DNA of 64,000 bases, taken from Glossina fuscipes (lineage: Eukaryota; Arthropoda; Insecta; Diptera; Glossinidae). Each line of letters begins with the position of its first letter. The stretch's first letter is position 1. The notes below the pieces were generated by a model. It saw nothing but the letters and a program-made list of their open reading frames with translations, did no database searches and was not told the origin of the DNA. The stretch lies in contig NW_023998540.1 in the NCBI RefSeq assembly GCF_014805625.2, positions 273,106-337,105 on the forward strand, read 5' to 3'. Of this stretch, positions 51,717 through 64,000 are shown one piece after another. The translations under genes were made by a program, and so were the position numbers.

Positions 51717-52330
51717 TTCGAAATATTACGCAAGGTTAGCTATACATTTTTTTCAATTGGTCTGGCTATTTGCGGACGCTACGCCAAAGAAAATTATTGG
51801 GCTTTTGAGGCAAATTGCTCATTGTACCGTTTAATTGTGTCCCATCGATGCATGTAAGTGGTAAGCGAACGGACTCGACTTCGGTGAGTAAGCTGCGTGG
51901 ATTAAAAATACCCATTTGAGTGTCACCGACGTAAGGTAAGCCGGTTTTACTGTGTGGATGGACCTTGTGTCGTCTTTTCCCACACAGCGGAACGGTGCAA
52001 ATCGATTGTTTAACAATTACTAAGAGGCCATACTCTTCATCTCCCACGACACACAGAATACCGTCTTCCTGCCAAGATGATTCTGTTCCGCAGTCGATGT
52101 TGGTGGTACGCTTGTATTTACCCAGGATTTTTTCGCCCTAGGATACTTAATATAAATTCACTTTACATAGGCAGTTAGCATGGGAGGAAAAGAAATTTTC
52201 CTCTCCATTATACAGCTGGCGCTTTTTATTTGGGACAAAACTCGATATTTACTACGCCTGTTCATTGTTCCCAGAGGACCAAGCTATAAAAGGAGCACTT
52301 CTTCAGACATGTCCGCCCTCCGTACGTGCC
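51717..52330 (-). pseudogene. dead mariner transposase remnant, mauritiana-like
   Basis: Read on the minus strand and across three frames, this gives a decayed mariner transposase in the correct order. Near 52170-52250 a patch resembles the KRKSFLHRIVTGDEKW block. Next come PRAKKSWVNTS and STAEQNHLGRKTVFC (normally the GRKTMLCVWWD region), then SVTLKWVFLIHAAYSPKSS with AYHLHASMGH. It finishes with CIANLA and YFE at 51717-51725, the usual C-terminal end. The three catalytic Asp positions appear lost: the GDEKW Asp aligns with Tyr and its Trp with a stop, the HDN Asp is missing, and the PSD Asp is Ala. Frameshifts break it further. Terminal inverted repeats were not found. One frame stays open for 93 codons, which can mimic a gene, but the family match falls across frames. 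The element begins about 180 bp beyond the lmd stop, in antisense orientation. Confidence 0.85.
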
Positions 52331-53281
52331 CATGTATTTGCAAATTCCGTTTTCATATTTACATACATGATAACGTCTCTTCTCTATAACTTTGAATACA
52401 TAAAGAATTAAATTTTGATTTAATCTTTAAAATTTAAGAAGATACCAAAGATTAAAAAAAAGCCAATGTTTCCTCTCCTTGCTTTGTTTTTAGTGTCAAT
52501 CGTTACAATCCACAATTTAAAAGTCATGTTTTTAATATTTAAGTAATTACCAAAGACACAAACCGAACGAACAACCCCTGCGCCAACTAGGCTTTAGACT
52601 CATATAACTATGCCCATTATATTCATATTATATTATAAGACGCAACGTGGACGCGAAAATTTTTTTGTAATTCTTAGAACATGTACTCAGCAATTCTAAA
52701 TGATCTCAAAACTTTAGCATTTTGAGTTTTTGATATATTTTCTAATTTTTTAAATCGTTAGAAAAAAAAAAAAATAAATAAAAGAAAAAAGAAGTTAAGT
52801 GATTGTTAAGTCTTCCCTTAAAAAGTCCAGTTTTTCTTTTTAATACAAGCTTAAGATATTTTTTTGATAAACAAAATTTTACATTTTTTATGGCAATTTT
52901 AAATAATTTCCTTTTGAAAAAATGAACAAATCAATCTTCCTTTAAAAAATTTAAAAATTTTTCTTATATTAATCCTCATAAAAATTATAATTCATAGATA
53001 CATAGATTTTATCTAATATTGATATCTTATCTATGCTGGTTATCGTTGTTTATGTATAGGTTATAAGGTACTATAAGAAATCAAATAAAGGAATATTTGC
53101 TAAATAATTCATAAGATTTTAGTTGAAAATTTAAGACCTGTTGTTAATTATTTGAAAATTCTTAAATATAAATAACTAAGTTAACTAAAAAATTGTCAAA
53201 CGATTTGTCAATAAAATTTACATCGCACCTAATCAAGTTTTATTTTGCTACGAATAACAAAGAACGTATTAAATTCATTGG

Positions 53282-53560
53282 CAAAAACCAGGAAAAATAT
53301 GTAAGTGGGCCATGGCCTACAATTGAATATCCTTCCCTTCCTGCCGTTATTCATGTAATGAATTTTCAAAATAAGGACTCATATGGGAATTGCTCGAAAA
53401 AGTGCTTCGATCCGGTGCACAAAATTTCATCAAGAACACAAGGGGCACAGACGGACAGACAACGGACAGGCTTTATGTATTCGAATCGATCGATACAATA
53501 AAAGACGAGTCTATCTCCACTCCTTCTAGGTGCTGTTCTAGCTAGGACAAACGGACAGAC
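53282..53560 (-). repeat. dispersed repeat, type B copy, reversed
   Basis: Read on the minus strand it gives the same blocks as the 6.95 and 29.55 kb copies: CGGATCGAAGCACTTTTTCG, then TTATTTTGAAAATTC, then a terminal palindrome GGCCATGGCC (53308-53317). A CTGTCCGTCTGTGCC run lies at its other end. A second, looser block with related motifs (CGAATCGAT...TCTATCTC) continues to about 53620. Confidence 0.7.
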
Positions 53561-54089
53561 AAGCGTAGAGTGTCCGAATCGATTGTAATAGTAATATGTA
53601 GATCTATCTCAAGACATTCTAAGTGTTGCACACATTCGCACAAACTTAATATATCCGTGTATCACAAATGTTGTACGTTTTAAAATAAAGTTATAGCCTA
53701 ACTCCAGCATTTTTATCTTTATTAGCTATTTAGGCATTTTCGAGTTGAGATATATTCGACAATTATCTGTAGATAAATTCCCACTCATTATGAAAATTTG
53801 ACTTACGTGAATAAGGTGATTGTGATTATGATCGCGCAGATATTGTGTCTATTACCTATTAGGTATCTTGCTACCACTACTAGCATTAGTGCTGAAAATA
53901 CATTAGGCTTGCGGAAGCCTATAATCTAGACTCCGTGAAGACCGAGGCAAAATACCAAGTTAACCACAATTCAAATTTACTCGAAACCAGACGTTCTGCC
54001 CAATGTCTTCAAATTTTAAGCTCCACGGGGGTCAGGATCCCGCTCACAAGTCACATGTTGCTGCGGGTAGGGGTGAAAGCTCTTCCTTA

Positions 54090-54262
54090 AATGGATTCGA
54101 TAAAAGATGATTAAATGCGCCATGAAGTACGCTGGAATGTACTTAATAATATAGAAGGGATTTGACGGAAGGCTTCTAACCCTTTGCCCTATATAATATG
54201 AAAAATTTAATGGATTTGACGAAAGTTGAATAACTGCGCCATTCAAGTACGCTGGAAGGTGC
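54090..54262 (+). repeat. imperfect tandem repeat, about 120-bp spacing
   Basis: ATGGATTCGATAAAAGATGA with GCGCCATGAAGTACGCTGGA recurs as ATGGATTTGACGAAAGTTGA with GCGCCATTCAAGTACGCTGG about 120 bases later. A third partial GGATTTGACGGAAGG lies between them. Confidence 0.7.
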
Positions 54263-54269
54263 ATACATG

Positions 54270-54670
54270 AAAAGTCACGAGTACTTACAGTATACAGGTA
54301 GTGGTGACAACATTGATTGAGTGAACGATTGCGATTGACTGAACGCAGCAGTTAATCAATGTGCGACCCCTAACTGCTTGGGTACGGCCCTTCGGGGAGT
54401 ATTCGTGATGGTTGTGGTTTTCATCATTCCAAAGCGGAATAACCAAGGTAGAGGTGGACCTCAACACTAACCAGAGTGGGTTTATTGAGTCATACATAAT
54501 AAATAGATCTGGTGACCTGAGGTCAGCGAGGCCCCCTTCAATAGGGATTGTCTCTCTCCCTTAGGGGTTCTTAGTCTACTAATTGACTGCCTATGGTTGT
54601 AGGTAACCCGTCTGATTAAGGCTCCATGCCACGTGCAGACGTTAAACACACACACACAGATATCTGTCTT
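54270..54670. other. locally GC-richer non-coding segment of unknown origin
   Basis: This block is visibly richer in G and C than its surroundings, for example GGGTACGGCCCTTCGGGGAG and CTGAGGTCAGCGAGGCCCCC. It follows the tandem repeat directly. It may be the 5' end or untranslated part of an unrecognised mobile element. No protein match could be read in any frame. Confidence 0.4.
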
Positions 54671-55278
54671 CAAATTTTGAAACGAGTCTACTACGAATGA
54701 TTAATCTAAACTACATTTCACATTCTCGGGATAAGAACGATGGATTTTAGCTGTTATCGTGTCTCGTACGGTACCCTGTTTATTTCTCAGGGATGACATT
54801 GTGTCCCGTTTCTTTTTCTGTTAGCAACAGTGTTAAAGTATAATTCATAAGAATTAAGCATGAAAATGTGAAACATTGCTCTGAACGAATTAACCCTAAT
54901 TAATTTTCTTATCATTAGGGCGATAAACAAGCAAGCAAACAATAATTTACATTTCCATAAACCACGAACAAAGAGAAGAACTTTGAATATCACTACCATA
55001 CAGCCTTCAATTGCTTTCAATTCGTAGAATCATAAACTATTTTCATTGTATAGTATGATGAAATTCGTAACTATAGTGAAATTATCTCTTGTTTGCCGCA
55101 ATCAACTGTAATCCCTTTAACGGTCGACTAGAAGCCACCTCGGTTTTAATGTGTTGGCCGCTTTCCCATTAAGTTCTTCATAAAAACAAATCAATCAATT
55201 AGTCTCTGATATTGATCTGCAGATATTCTGGCCAAATTTAGCCTGATGAGTTATTGCTCTACTGTTACCACAACTACA

Positions 55279-55279
<1 letters not shown>

Positions 55280-55311
<32 letters not shown>

Positions 55312-55329
55312 CACTACCACCACTACTAC
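55280..55329 (+). repeat. (ACT)n trinucleotide repeat
   Basis: About ten ACT units followed by ACC/ACT variants. Confidence 0.9.
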
Positions 55330-55912
55330 GTGTTATTGCTGCACGATTATTTCTGCTACTCTTTCTCAAACAGACACGTCTACGCATAGCAGCGGATTTC
55401 TTGGATATTCATCAATGAACTGATGAACGGTTTTTTCTAAAAATTCAGTGCCTTTGCAATTCGCCGCATTTGTAAATTGTATTTTGATAAGATTTTTGTT
55501 TTTGATAGATGGTGCGTAACGAATTTAAAAGTGAATATTGTTATAAAATCCAATTTAATATGTGTTTAACGTTGAAATTTCGCCCAAATATATATATATA
55601 GCGTCGTCCGGTGATACATTATTTATACATATATGAAATGTGAACATATATTTATGCATACAGAGACATTAATTGATTACGTTTAATTTAATTAAATCAA
55701 TGTTACGTTTTTACATACATACGTATCACACAAGTGAAAAAGACAGAGTCACTTCTGTAACGAGCTGAATGAAATTGAAAAAAAAAAGAGGAGGAAAAAA
55801 AGAAAATACAAAAGTACAAAAATTGGACAGAAATAAAACACGATGAAAACAACAACATTGTGCAAGAAATCAAAGTGAAATTTACATAATTTCAATATGC
55901 ATTCATATTGAA

Positions 55913-55964
55913 TGCATGCATGCATGCATGTGTCTGCATGTGTCTGCATGTGTCTGCCTGCATG
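55913..55964 (+). repeat. (TGCA)n and 10-bp TGTCTGCATG tandem repeat
   Basis: TGCATGCA units pass into three near-identical 10-base units ending in CATGTGTCTG. Confidence 0.9.
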
Positions 55965-57630
55965 TGTGTATAGTATACTTTTTATTGGGTTTATTTCTCT
56001 TGACGGACCAGATGATTGAAGAAAAAAAGAAGAAGAAAAAATAAAATAAATAAATGTCAAACATTACAAACATATAAAAATGGTTTTATTGCCAACTAAA
56101 TGGCAACGTGCTGATCATGATGATGGTGTTGTTGCTGATGATTGGCTGATTGGCGGATTCTGTTTTCTCTGTTGACGGTTTGCCTATACATTACACATAT
56201 AAGCATTTCTGTATGTATGTATGTATGTATGCGTGTTCATGTGCGTTACTCTCAATTGTGAAAGCAAAATCAGTCAAAGAACAAAAAAAAAAACAGAAAA
56301 TACATGAACATATGTATATATAAATAAACCATAATAACAAGAACAACAAATGGATAAAATGGATTTTGTGGGTGAAATGTTTGCAACAGATTTACCGTTG
56401 TGTCGTTCGCAATGATAAATGTGTATACGTTTTTTATATTCACCATCAAGAAAACAGACTAATTTCGTCATTCAATTTGCAACATTCGTCGCCATAAGTA
56501 TCAGATAAAAATCATCGTAGCATTCATTAAGAATTTCCTTTCCGAGAAGAAAAAGCTAAGCAATAGTTTTCTTGTGTATATCCCGTATATGCATTGCATA
56601 TATAAATCGTTAGAGAAAATTCTTTTTACTTAAATTTTTATTGCAAACGTGGTAATCCGAATAAATCGTTTAAAAGGTACTCGGGACTCTAGTTTGCCTA
56701 AAGAAAAACCTATTCACGAAACGCCATTTGAAAACTTAATTAAGCCTAATGTCGGTCCTACCGTTCACTCGTCGATTACTGTTGGATCTCATAAATTTTT
56801 TGAATCTCAGGTTTTATCTTAGCGCGCATTAAAAATTTTCAGAACCAGCCCATAAACATAGTTAGTTCAGCTCCTTGAAGAGAGGAAAAATTCAGCTAAA
56901 AAGCTTCCGTTCAATGTATCTTATCACCGCCACTGTATCCATATGTTAAGCTTCAGAAACTAAAAAAACTTTGGTCAATTTTTTTTTAAACACAATTTTG
57001 TAGTTTTTCGTATTTACTTCCATCAAGCTGCGGAATCTGTTTACGACGACATTGCTATATGAGGAAGGATTATTCTATCAATTGGTAGGTCCTGAGTGAA
57101 TATAAACAAAAAGAAAATAAAAAACATACCCTTAGTTGCTGTGTAAGATTTTTGGCCTCCTATAAGTATGCTAAAAACTTGTGATTATTAAACTTACTCC
57201 CTATCGGTCAAATAGCAAAGTGAATCAAATGCTCCTGCATTGAAGACAATTGAAACGAGAACAATTTATTGCGATCGCGTTAGATCATGGCAGTGGCCTT
57301 ATCGTGGCATTCTAAGAACAATAATTGCTTGTAAATATATTTAAAAAATGTTGCCGAGTAGGTTCATTACCTACCTAAAGCTTCAACAGTATTTTCTCTT
57401 CGTTAACGATGACGATGCAGACATTAACTGAACGCTGTGGCAATCTTTTCACCAGAAATATCATCGAATGGATTAGTTTTGGAGTAAAGAGATTAATGTT
57501 CGAAAATAGCTACAAATCTATGCCTTTGATCTTTTCTCCTAGATAAAAAGTAAGCGTTCACAAGATTCGTTGTAAAACGTATATATAATTGTTTGCAAGT
57601 TTTTTCTGTGTCGCCTATATGTATGTATCC

Positions 57631-57661
<31 letters not shown>

Positions 57662-59593
57662 TATTTTTTATTTTTGTTAAAATCACACTCGTGCATTATA
57701 TTTTTGTGTGAGGTTTATTTAATTTTTATTGCACTACAATTGCATAATTGAATTTGTTAGTGTGCGTTTGTGCATTTCATGTGCACATATGAAGAGTCAT
57801 GAATTTTTGCTGTTTGAATATTTTTCATTACTTTTTCTTTCATTCGTTTCACTTTGCTGGTCAAAGAAATGTTTGCTTAGTGTGCATTCAGTGGACATAT
57901 AGCAAATAGCGGTTTCCTTTTTTTTCTTTTTTTTTTACTTTTGGATTAAATGGACAGGTGAAAGAAAAAAGAAAATCACATTATTTAATAAAAATAATAA
58001 AAGAAAAAAATAAATATCAGATTATTAATGCAAAAGAAGCTTTATTTGTTAGACTTATTATCCAATTACAGCTTTTAATATACATATATATATATATGCA
58101 TAAAATAATTACATTTCAAATATATATATGAGAGCGTATGAAACTACAATTTGCGGTGCATTTAATTGTCGCCTATCAATCGTGAATACAGACGATGAAT
58201 GTACGGAACAGGTCGCGATAATGACTTACAAGAGTAAATGCAATGAAAATATTGTTTTTATATCGAATATAAAAGATTGCCAATGCACTAGATAGGTGTC
58301 TGCGTATGCAACGTCCATCAAATATACATAAATACATTCTTTATCAATATGAAATTATTAGGCGAGAGGTAAATATGTTGGCATGTCCATTTGTTCGACC
58401 ATTCGTTTGCTATTTGTTGTCGCTTGCCTATTTGTTTTAAAAAGGCTCATGGCGGAAAAAATGGGCTTTTACTATACGATATATTTATTGCAAGGATGTA
58501 GGTCGAGTTGAAAAACCCAAATGATTCGCTTCGTTCGTTCGCAGGTACGTTTATAAAAAGAAAAAAAAACGCTTGACACCTTATCTCTAACATGTGTTAG
58601 ACTGCACACACCATACACTCACCGGCGCCTCTATTTACATTGAAAATATGGATGTGATCATCAAACCTGCCTTTAATAGAAAAATTGCTAACTATCAATT
58701 CAGGGGATTGTCTGGAGGGCTGTCTTGGAAAAAATTCAATTATTTCTTTTCTTTTTCTTTTTAAGTTTTTTTATCCAATAGTACAACTTATCAAAAATAT
58801 TCTCTTAAAGTTGCAAGTCAATCGAAGCAAACTCTAGAAAGGAGACGCGAGATGATCGCCAAAAGTTGCATTCATAGACTAAGTTTATAGAAAATCTCAA
58901 TGAAAATTTTGCAAAATATAATTGAAATGTTATTCTTTTATACGGTTTTTTTTTCAAATCCTACGGAAACCCTTTAGAGGCAATGCTCGCTTGTGAGCAC
59001 AAAACTCACGAAAGACTAATCAATGTATAAGTCCAAATTTTTTCACATTGGCGGCACAGGTTGAACTACAAAAAAATTATTTTCTTAGCGGTCCCTCCTG
59101 TTATTAACCTACCTGAGTGCTCAACCGGTTAAATCTACATTTCAACTCCACAGCGTTCTTAAGTTCCCTTAGGAAAATAGGTAGAATATTATTTAATATA
59201 TATACGATTTTATTAATTATTATATAAATTATTAATTTTTCAAAAAAATTGTATTTTCAAAAAATCGACTTAAGGAAACCAATCTAAATATACTGCGGCA
59301 TTTCTCTAGATAATGTTATTAAAAAGCTACAGTTGACATTTGAACTCGACCGTTTAGGGGAATTGACCTACGTTAAGAGCAAGCAACCGAAAATCACCAT
59401 CCCTTAAAGTTAGCCTATGAACGATATTCTATGTGTTCCACTAAAGGTTGCTTTATGAACTATAGTTGCAATTGGAAATTGATGGATGCCACATTAATAG
59501 CACAACCAACTCGACAAACGTTGTTTTGCGAAATCACGATTCAAATTATTACTAGTGAGTGACCTCACTCGAAATATTCAATATCCGATCCTT

Positions 59594-59820
59594 TTTGCTA
59601 TATATCTTCGAATAATATTAATCCAGAAGACAGCATAGTAGTCGAATACTCCCCCCCTTACATATAACCACCGCATTAGTCCGACTGTCCCCCCTTTGCT
59701 ATATATCATGGAAATTTTTTTGATATAAAAACCATTAGTCATATACTCTTTCCCCATTTGCTATATATAATGGAACAATTTTTCCAAACAATCACCACAT
59801 TCATCAAATGCTCCTCCCTC
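59594..59820 (+). repeat. degenerate minisatellite, about 62-63-bp unit
   Basis: TTTGCTATATAT starts at 59594, 59695 and 59757. The last two units, 62 and 63 bases long, share ATGGAA and a trailing pyrimidine-rich segment ending CTTTCCCC or CTCCTCCCT. The first interval (101 bases) seems to contain one full unit and a partial one. Confidence 0.75.
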
Positions 59821-61179
59821 AAGTATTCGATCCGCCGAAAAATCTTTTCTGAATATTATTTTTGAATATTTCAAAGACCGTCTAACTCGATAAAAAAATT
59901 TAACCTCATATACTTGCTTAGAAAAGGAAGCACAACACGGTTAGTTTATGAATAAAACTTTCCACGTTGAACTCCAAGAAGAAGAAGAAGTAAACACAAA
60001 CGAGAAAATATATATCAGCGATCTTCTAGCCTAGTATATCTTGTATTTTTTTGTATATGGATTAGACTGAAATCTTGGGTCCTTCTAAAATTGATTGAAT
60101 TACAATCGTCGATTTTAAAATTTCTTATCATCAGTCAGCAAACCTCCTCTTAAACATATCAACATTTATGCAAAAGGAAATAACCAAAAAGTCATTACTT
60201 ATGCATCCAAAAAAAAAAAAAAATAAAATAAAACCAGATTTGCATGAGACATTCTTTTATAATCTTAACATATTTGTCAATTATCCCACGTAATTCATTG
60301 AAAACTTTAAAGTAGAACATAATTCTATTTATATGCAGCACTCACTTACGTATACTCCTTCGCATTTCATTTCCATTTGGTTAAATACTTTTTAATTTGC
60401 CATAAAACTTAAATTACAACTTATCAAACAGCATGTGTTTGCCTGCGTGTGCATAACTAGATAAACAAACATATGCAGAATTCTCAAGAAAAACTGTAAC
60501 CGAAAAATATATATCTACATGTATGTACGTCAGCTGGTGATACATACATACGCAACGCAACTGTAGGCATACTGATCTGCATAAACGTATAGGTTTATGT
60601 TAGTTGCCATAGTTGAAAACATACATAAAATGCATTCATAAACTTTATATATATATATATATAGATAGAATAGAGAGAAGTTTTTGTTTTCTCATTCGTA
60701 TAGAGGAGTATAATTCACATATCTACATATGTACAAGCTGACGGACTGACTCACAGACGCAATCCTGGTAGGTAACCGAAACATAAAACTTAGCAAATTT
60801 ATGTTAACCGCATATGTTGTGTTCGGAGAGGCCTGCTATTGCCAGCAGTTAAAAGTGTTACCAGAGCTAAGCAATTTTCCTGCCTATCAGGCATTCATTC
60901 ATTCTAAAGGTCAGTGAGCATTAGAAATAAGAAAAAGAACACAACAACAGATGTGTCGTCGTCTAAATGCTACCATATAGCAGCACACAAAAGGGACATG
61001 GTTATGCGTGTGTGATGGCGCAAATAATTCCGAATTCTGAAGTGGCAGTAAAATTGAGCAAAACTGAATTCTAAACAAGGAAAAATATTATATCCGGCTA
61101 TAAACGAATCTTTTACACTCAACGCGTTTATCGTAAGAAAAAAACAAAGGACCAACACTTTGACCGTTTTTTTTTTTAT

Positions 61180-61400
61180 GCTGTTTTAGGGGTGCTCCCA
61201 GCTTATAACGTGACGCCTGGGAGAATTTTGACCGAATTGGTGCCATTTTAATATATATCTGCCTTCGCGAACTACAACTTTTTTTTTGCGTAATTTGAGG
61301 TCGATTTTTCAAAATTTCACGGTCGAAAAAATGTGCGTCACACAAAGGCGGACAGAGGGACGTGGCTAGATCGAATCAACATTTGATACTTTTCATGATG
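61180..61400 (-). repeat. dispersed repeat copy, partial
   Basis: GGCGGACAGAGGGACGTGGC followed by TAGATCGAATCAAC is the reverse complement of the Drosophila-like block found at the 5' end of type A copies. The flanking bases include ATTTCACGGTCGAAAAAATG. There is no terminal hairpin in reach. Confidence 0.5.
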
Positions 61401-62460
61401 TATATATATATACATACATATAAATACAAGCATATATATCCATAGATATACATCTATCTATTTGCTTCCATATATATATATATATTCATTTAAGGTGTCT
61501 TTGGCTTTTGCAAACGTATTGACAGAATTAATGTACCCCTAATTTGTTTGATTCTCTCGTTATGCGGTTGAGTGGCTGTTACGGACGCCCAACGAAATTC
61601 GTGGCAGCAATTAGAAAGTTTGCTTTCTCAGTCTTCTTAAGCGAGTCATTTCTTAGGAAAAGTTACGCTATGTTTGCTTGTGTGGAAATTGTTTTTTGCC
61701 AAAATACCCTTAACCTGTGAGCAGAAAAATAAATAAAAATAAAAATTGGCAATAAAATTAAGCAATAAATTTTACACAAGATTTTCCCCATTGTGTATAC
61801 GCTATTAAAGTACCAAAAACAACCGGCGAACACCAGCGAACCCTACAAGTCCTGCTATCAACATTTAAGCATTTCAAGCAAACAGCATAACAAGTGCAGG
61901 GTAGGGTGGAGGAGATTCTTTAATAAAAAGTTGAAGAATTTCTTTCCGCAGGCAATCGTGTGTTGAAATCCAAGTTTTAGTTCTACATTTGTTTTGTTAG
62001 ATATTAAGCTTAAACTGTGCGCACTTGATTCTTAAGCAAAACTTTGATTAGAAAGTTTCAAGTGCAGGCCCCTCGAACTTCGGCCTAAGCCTTTTTTAAG
62101 CGATCTAGTATTGTGTAGGGTATACTCTCAATGGAGTTTATTTTATTTTCATTTCATATTATGGTAAAGTTTTCCGAAACTTAATTTGCTCATAAATTAT
62201 ATGTGTTTACATTACTTGCAGTTGTATTCTGGACTTTTATACCCGAATATACCAGACACGCACAAGCGCCTCTTTCACACTTATGCCCACGTAAATAAAC
62301 TCCCGCAAATTACTGAATGCTACTGCTTTTGTTGCACCTATTGGTCCTATTGTTGCTGTTGCTGTTGCTATTACTACTGCCTACTACTTCGATACGACGC
62401 AACTAAATACACAAAACAAAAGCACTTTTATTATATTACTTGTAGATATATATGCATACA

Positions 62461-62484
62461 TGTGTGTGTGTGTGTATGTGTGTG
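62461..62484 (+). repeat. (TG)n microsatellite
   Basis: A TG run with one TATG interruption. Confidence 0.9.
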
Positions 62485-63848
62485 CATTTATGTGAAAACA
62501 TAAACACTTTATTTCGGTGCATGTGCGTTTGTTTGTTTATTGTGTTCAAGTAAATTTTTCAAAACATATATAGAAAGCAAAAAAAAAATTAGAATGAAAA
62601 TAAAAATAAAAAAAATTATTCTATAACCACTAAGCTTTTATATAACTTTTATGTATGTGTAAATATGTCTGCGGTAGTGTGAACGTTAGTTTTTGCCAGC
62701 CGTGGTAAACATGTCTGCCATTGAATGCATATATGTTTGTTTAACTTGGCTTATTTTTTTCCGGTTAATTAAATTTTAACAAATTATTTGATAGCATTTT
62801 GAACTTTGCCCTACGTTGTAATAAATTCATATATATTGCACATGTATACATACAATACATGTATATCTATACATATATATATATAAATATGTTTATATTA
62901 TCTATTTGCTTTCATACGAGGTCCTTTTGAAAAGGCAACCGTCAACATTATTGTACTTTTATATTATAATTGAAGGAGTATAAACGCGTTTCCCTTAAGC
63001 AGTAATGGAACTGAATTTTCTTATAAGTAAAGTGTTCACCCGTCGGCCATTCCGATTAGTTGGGTAAGATCTGTGGTCTATACAACTCTGCCTATTGGGC
63101 AGAATAGTAGCAAAGCGAGCAGATGTCCTTAAGACGTCCAGTTGTCAACTTTAGCACTGATAGTCTTGTGGGAAAATTTCTGTGGTACGGCCCCGTCTCG
63201 CTGGCTTGAAGTAAGCGATCTCATGACAAACTTAAATTTAGTCTAGAAACTTATCTCTCTTATGATGCTTTCTACTCCAATACGACTCAGAACGCGTACA
63301 TGAACGCGTACATGATTGGGTAGTTTCTTCTGACGATCTATTTTTCTTAGGCAGTTTAATGGAAGTGTTTGAAGGAATATGATTGTGATATATGCGTGAC
63401 CCGGACAAATCTGCAATAAACGCCTTTGCTTAAACGATGTCATCAAGTGATTTTACGAGATATTAATGATTGATAGATAATTTTTGAGGTCCAATTGACG
63501 GAGTAGTAGGCGATTGATTAACCCGTTGCGGACATACGACTAGTTTGCTATTTATCCTGAAAAGGTATAGTAACCGGCAACGTCATGTTTATTACTATTT
63601 TGTTGTAAGTTTGGATAGATAGAAATGTTTTTACAACCATTTTTTAAAACATACCTCGTGTAAAACTCGCGTCATGTTATCTGAAGCTTATACATGAGAT
63701 TTTGCTTTTTGCTTAACATTAAAACTCTCAAGAGCAAATATTTGCTTTTACTGGACTAGCCCGAGAACGAACACTTAAAACGAAAAGCTTCCTTTTCGAA
63801 GTATATAAATTTTTTTTATGTATGTTCCCAGAAAATTTAAGTAATAAA

Positions 63849-63858
63849 NNNNNNNNNN
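63849..63858. other. assembly gap (10 N)
   Basis: Ten undetermined bases near the right edge; the true size is unknown. Confidence 0.98.
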
Positions 63859-64000
63859 GAAGACTGACTACAGAAATGATCCTGTGAAGTATAGTCTTAA
63901 CTTTTCTAGGCACAAGCAGCAGCTCTTATACTGTATACCTTATAAACCAAATGAGAATTCTTTCATGTAAAACTTACGTTAACAATATAATAATAAAATC

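Larger units (their letters stand above)
54675..64000. other. non-coding DNA, right flank
   Basis: No supported gene. It holds ACT, TGCA, TATG, TA and TG microsatellites, the minisatellite at 59.6 kb and one partial repeat copy near 61.2 kb. A mariner-TIR-like motif TACGAGGTCCTTTTGAAAAG lies at 62915-62934, and an assembly gap near the edge. Confidence 0.55.

Noticed and set aside
51766..52047. A 93-codon open frame on the minus strand that looks like a terminal coding exon
   Set aside because: The mariner transposase words lie in the right order across the three minus-strand frames, ending in YFE at 51717. The open frame is one of those frames in a decayed copy, not a host gene.

Overview
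The window looks like nuclear DNA from a higher (brachyceran) fly. It is AT-rich, full of microsatellites and long A or T runs, and carries decayed mariner and non-LTR elements. Its one clear gene has its best recognisable counterpart in Drosophila lame duck (lmd). A calyptrate such as a tsetse fly would fit, but nothing in the sequence fixes the genus. Two 10-N blocks (35830-35839 and 63849-63858) mark assembly gaps.

Only one protein-coding gene can be supported: a GLI/GLIS-type five-zinc-finger transcription factor on the + strand. It has three coding exons (43236-45194, 47091-47252, 50231-51535). All junctions are GT-AG and phase 0, and they join into a 1,141-residue protein with five C2H2 fingers at residues 585-734. 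Long Ser/Thr/Gln/His/Asn-rich and acidic low-complexity tails flank the fingers. In Drosophila, lmd drives the fusion-competent myoblast programme; that role is carried over here by homology only.

The gene stands alone. About 42 kb upstream and 12 kb downstream show no convincing coding exon, tRNA or rRNA. From left to right the flanks hold: microsatellite-rich DNA with one dispersed-repeat copy (1-15 kb); a mariner-TIR-like motif near 14.97 kb; a repeat cluster at 17.8-22.2 kb that includes two minisatellites and a dead mariner transposase; two non-LTR retrotransposon remnants (23.6-24.4 and 25.3-26.0 kb); more repeat copies and simple repeats (26-42 kb); an A-rich stretch just before lmd that may be its leader (42.15-43.23 kb); lmd itself; a second dead mariner of a different type, antisense and starting about 180 bp after the lmd stop; and repeat-bearing non-coding DNA with a minisatellite near 59.6 kb.

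The most interesting structure outside lmd is a dispersed short repeat family, with about eleven copies recognised here. The copies fall into two internal sequence types (A and B). Several copies of both types end in a short palindrome followed by a T-rich tail ending near CTTGTT. Two type A copies lie head to head in lmd intron 1 and could form an intramolecular duplex in the pre-mRNA. No new gene system, CRISPR array, operon or viral insertion was seen.
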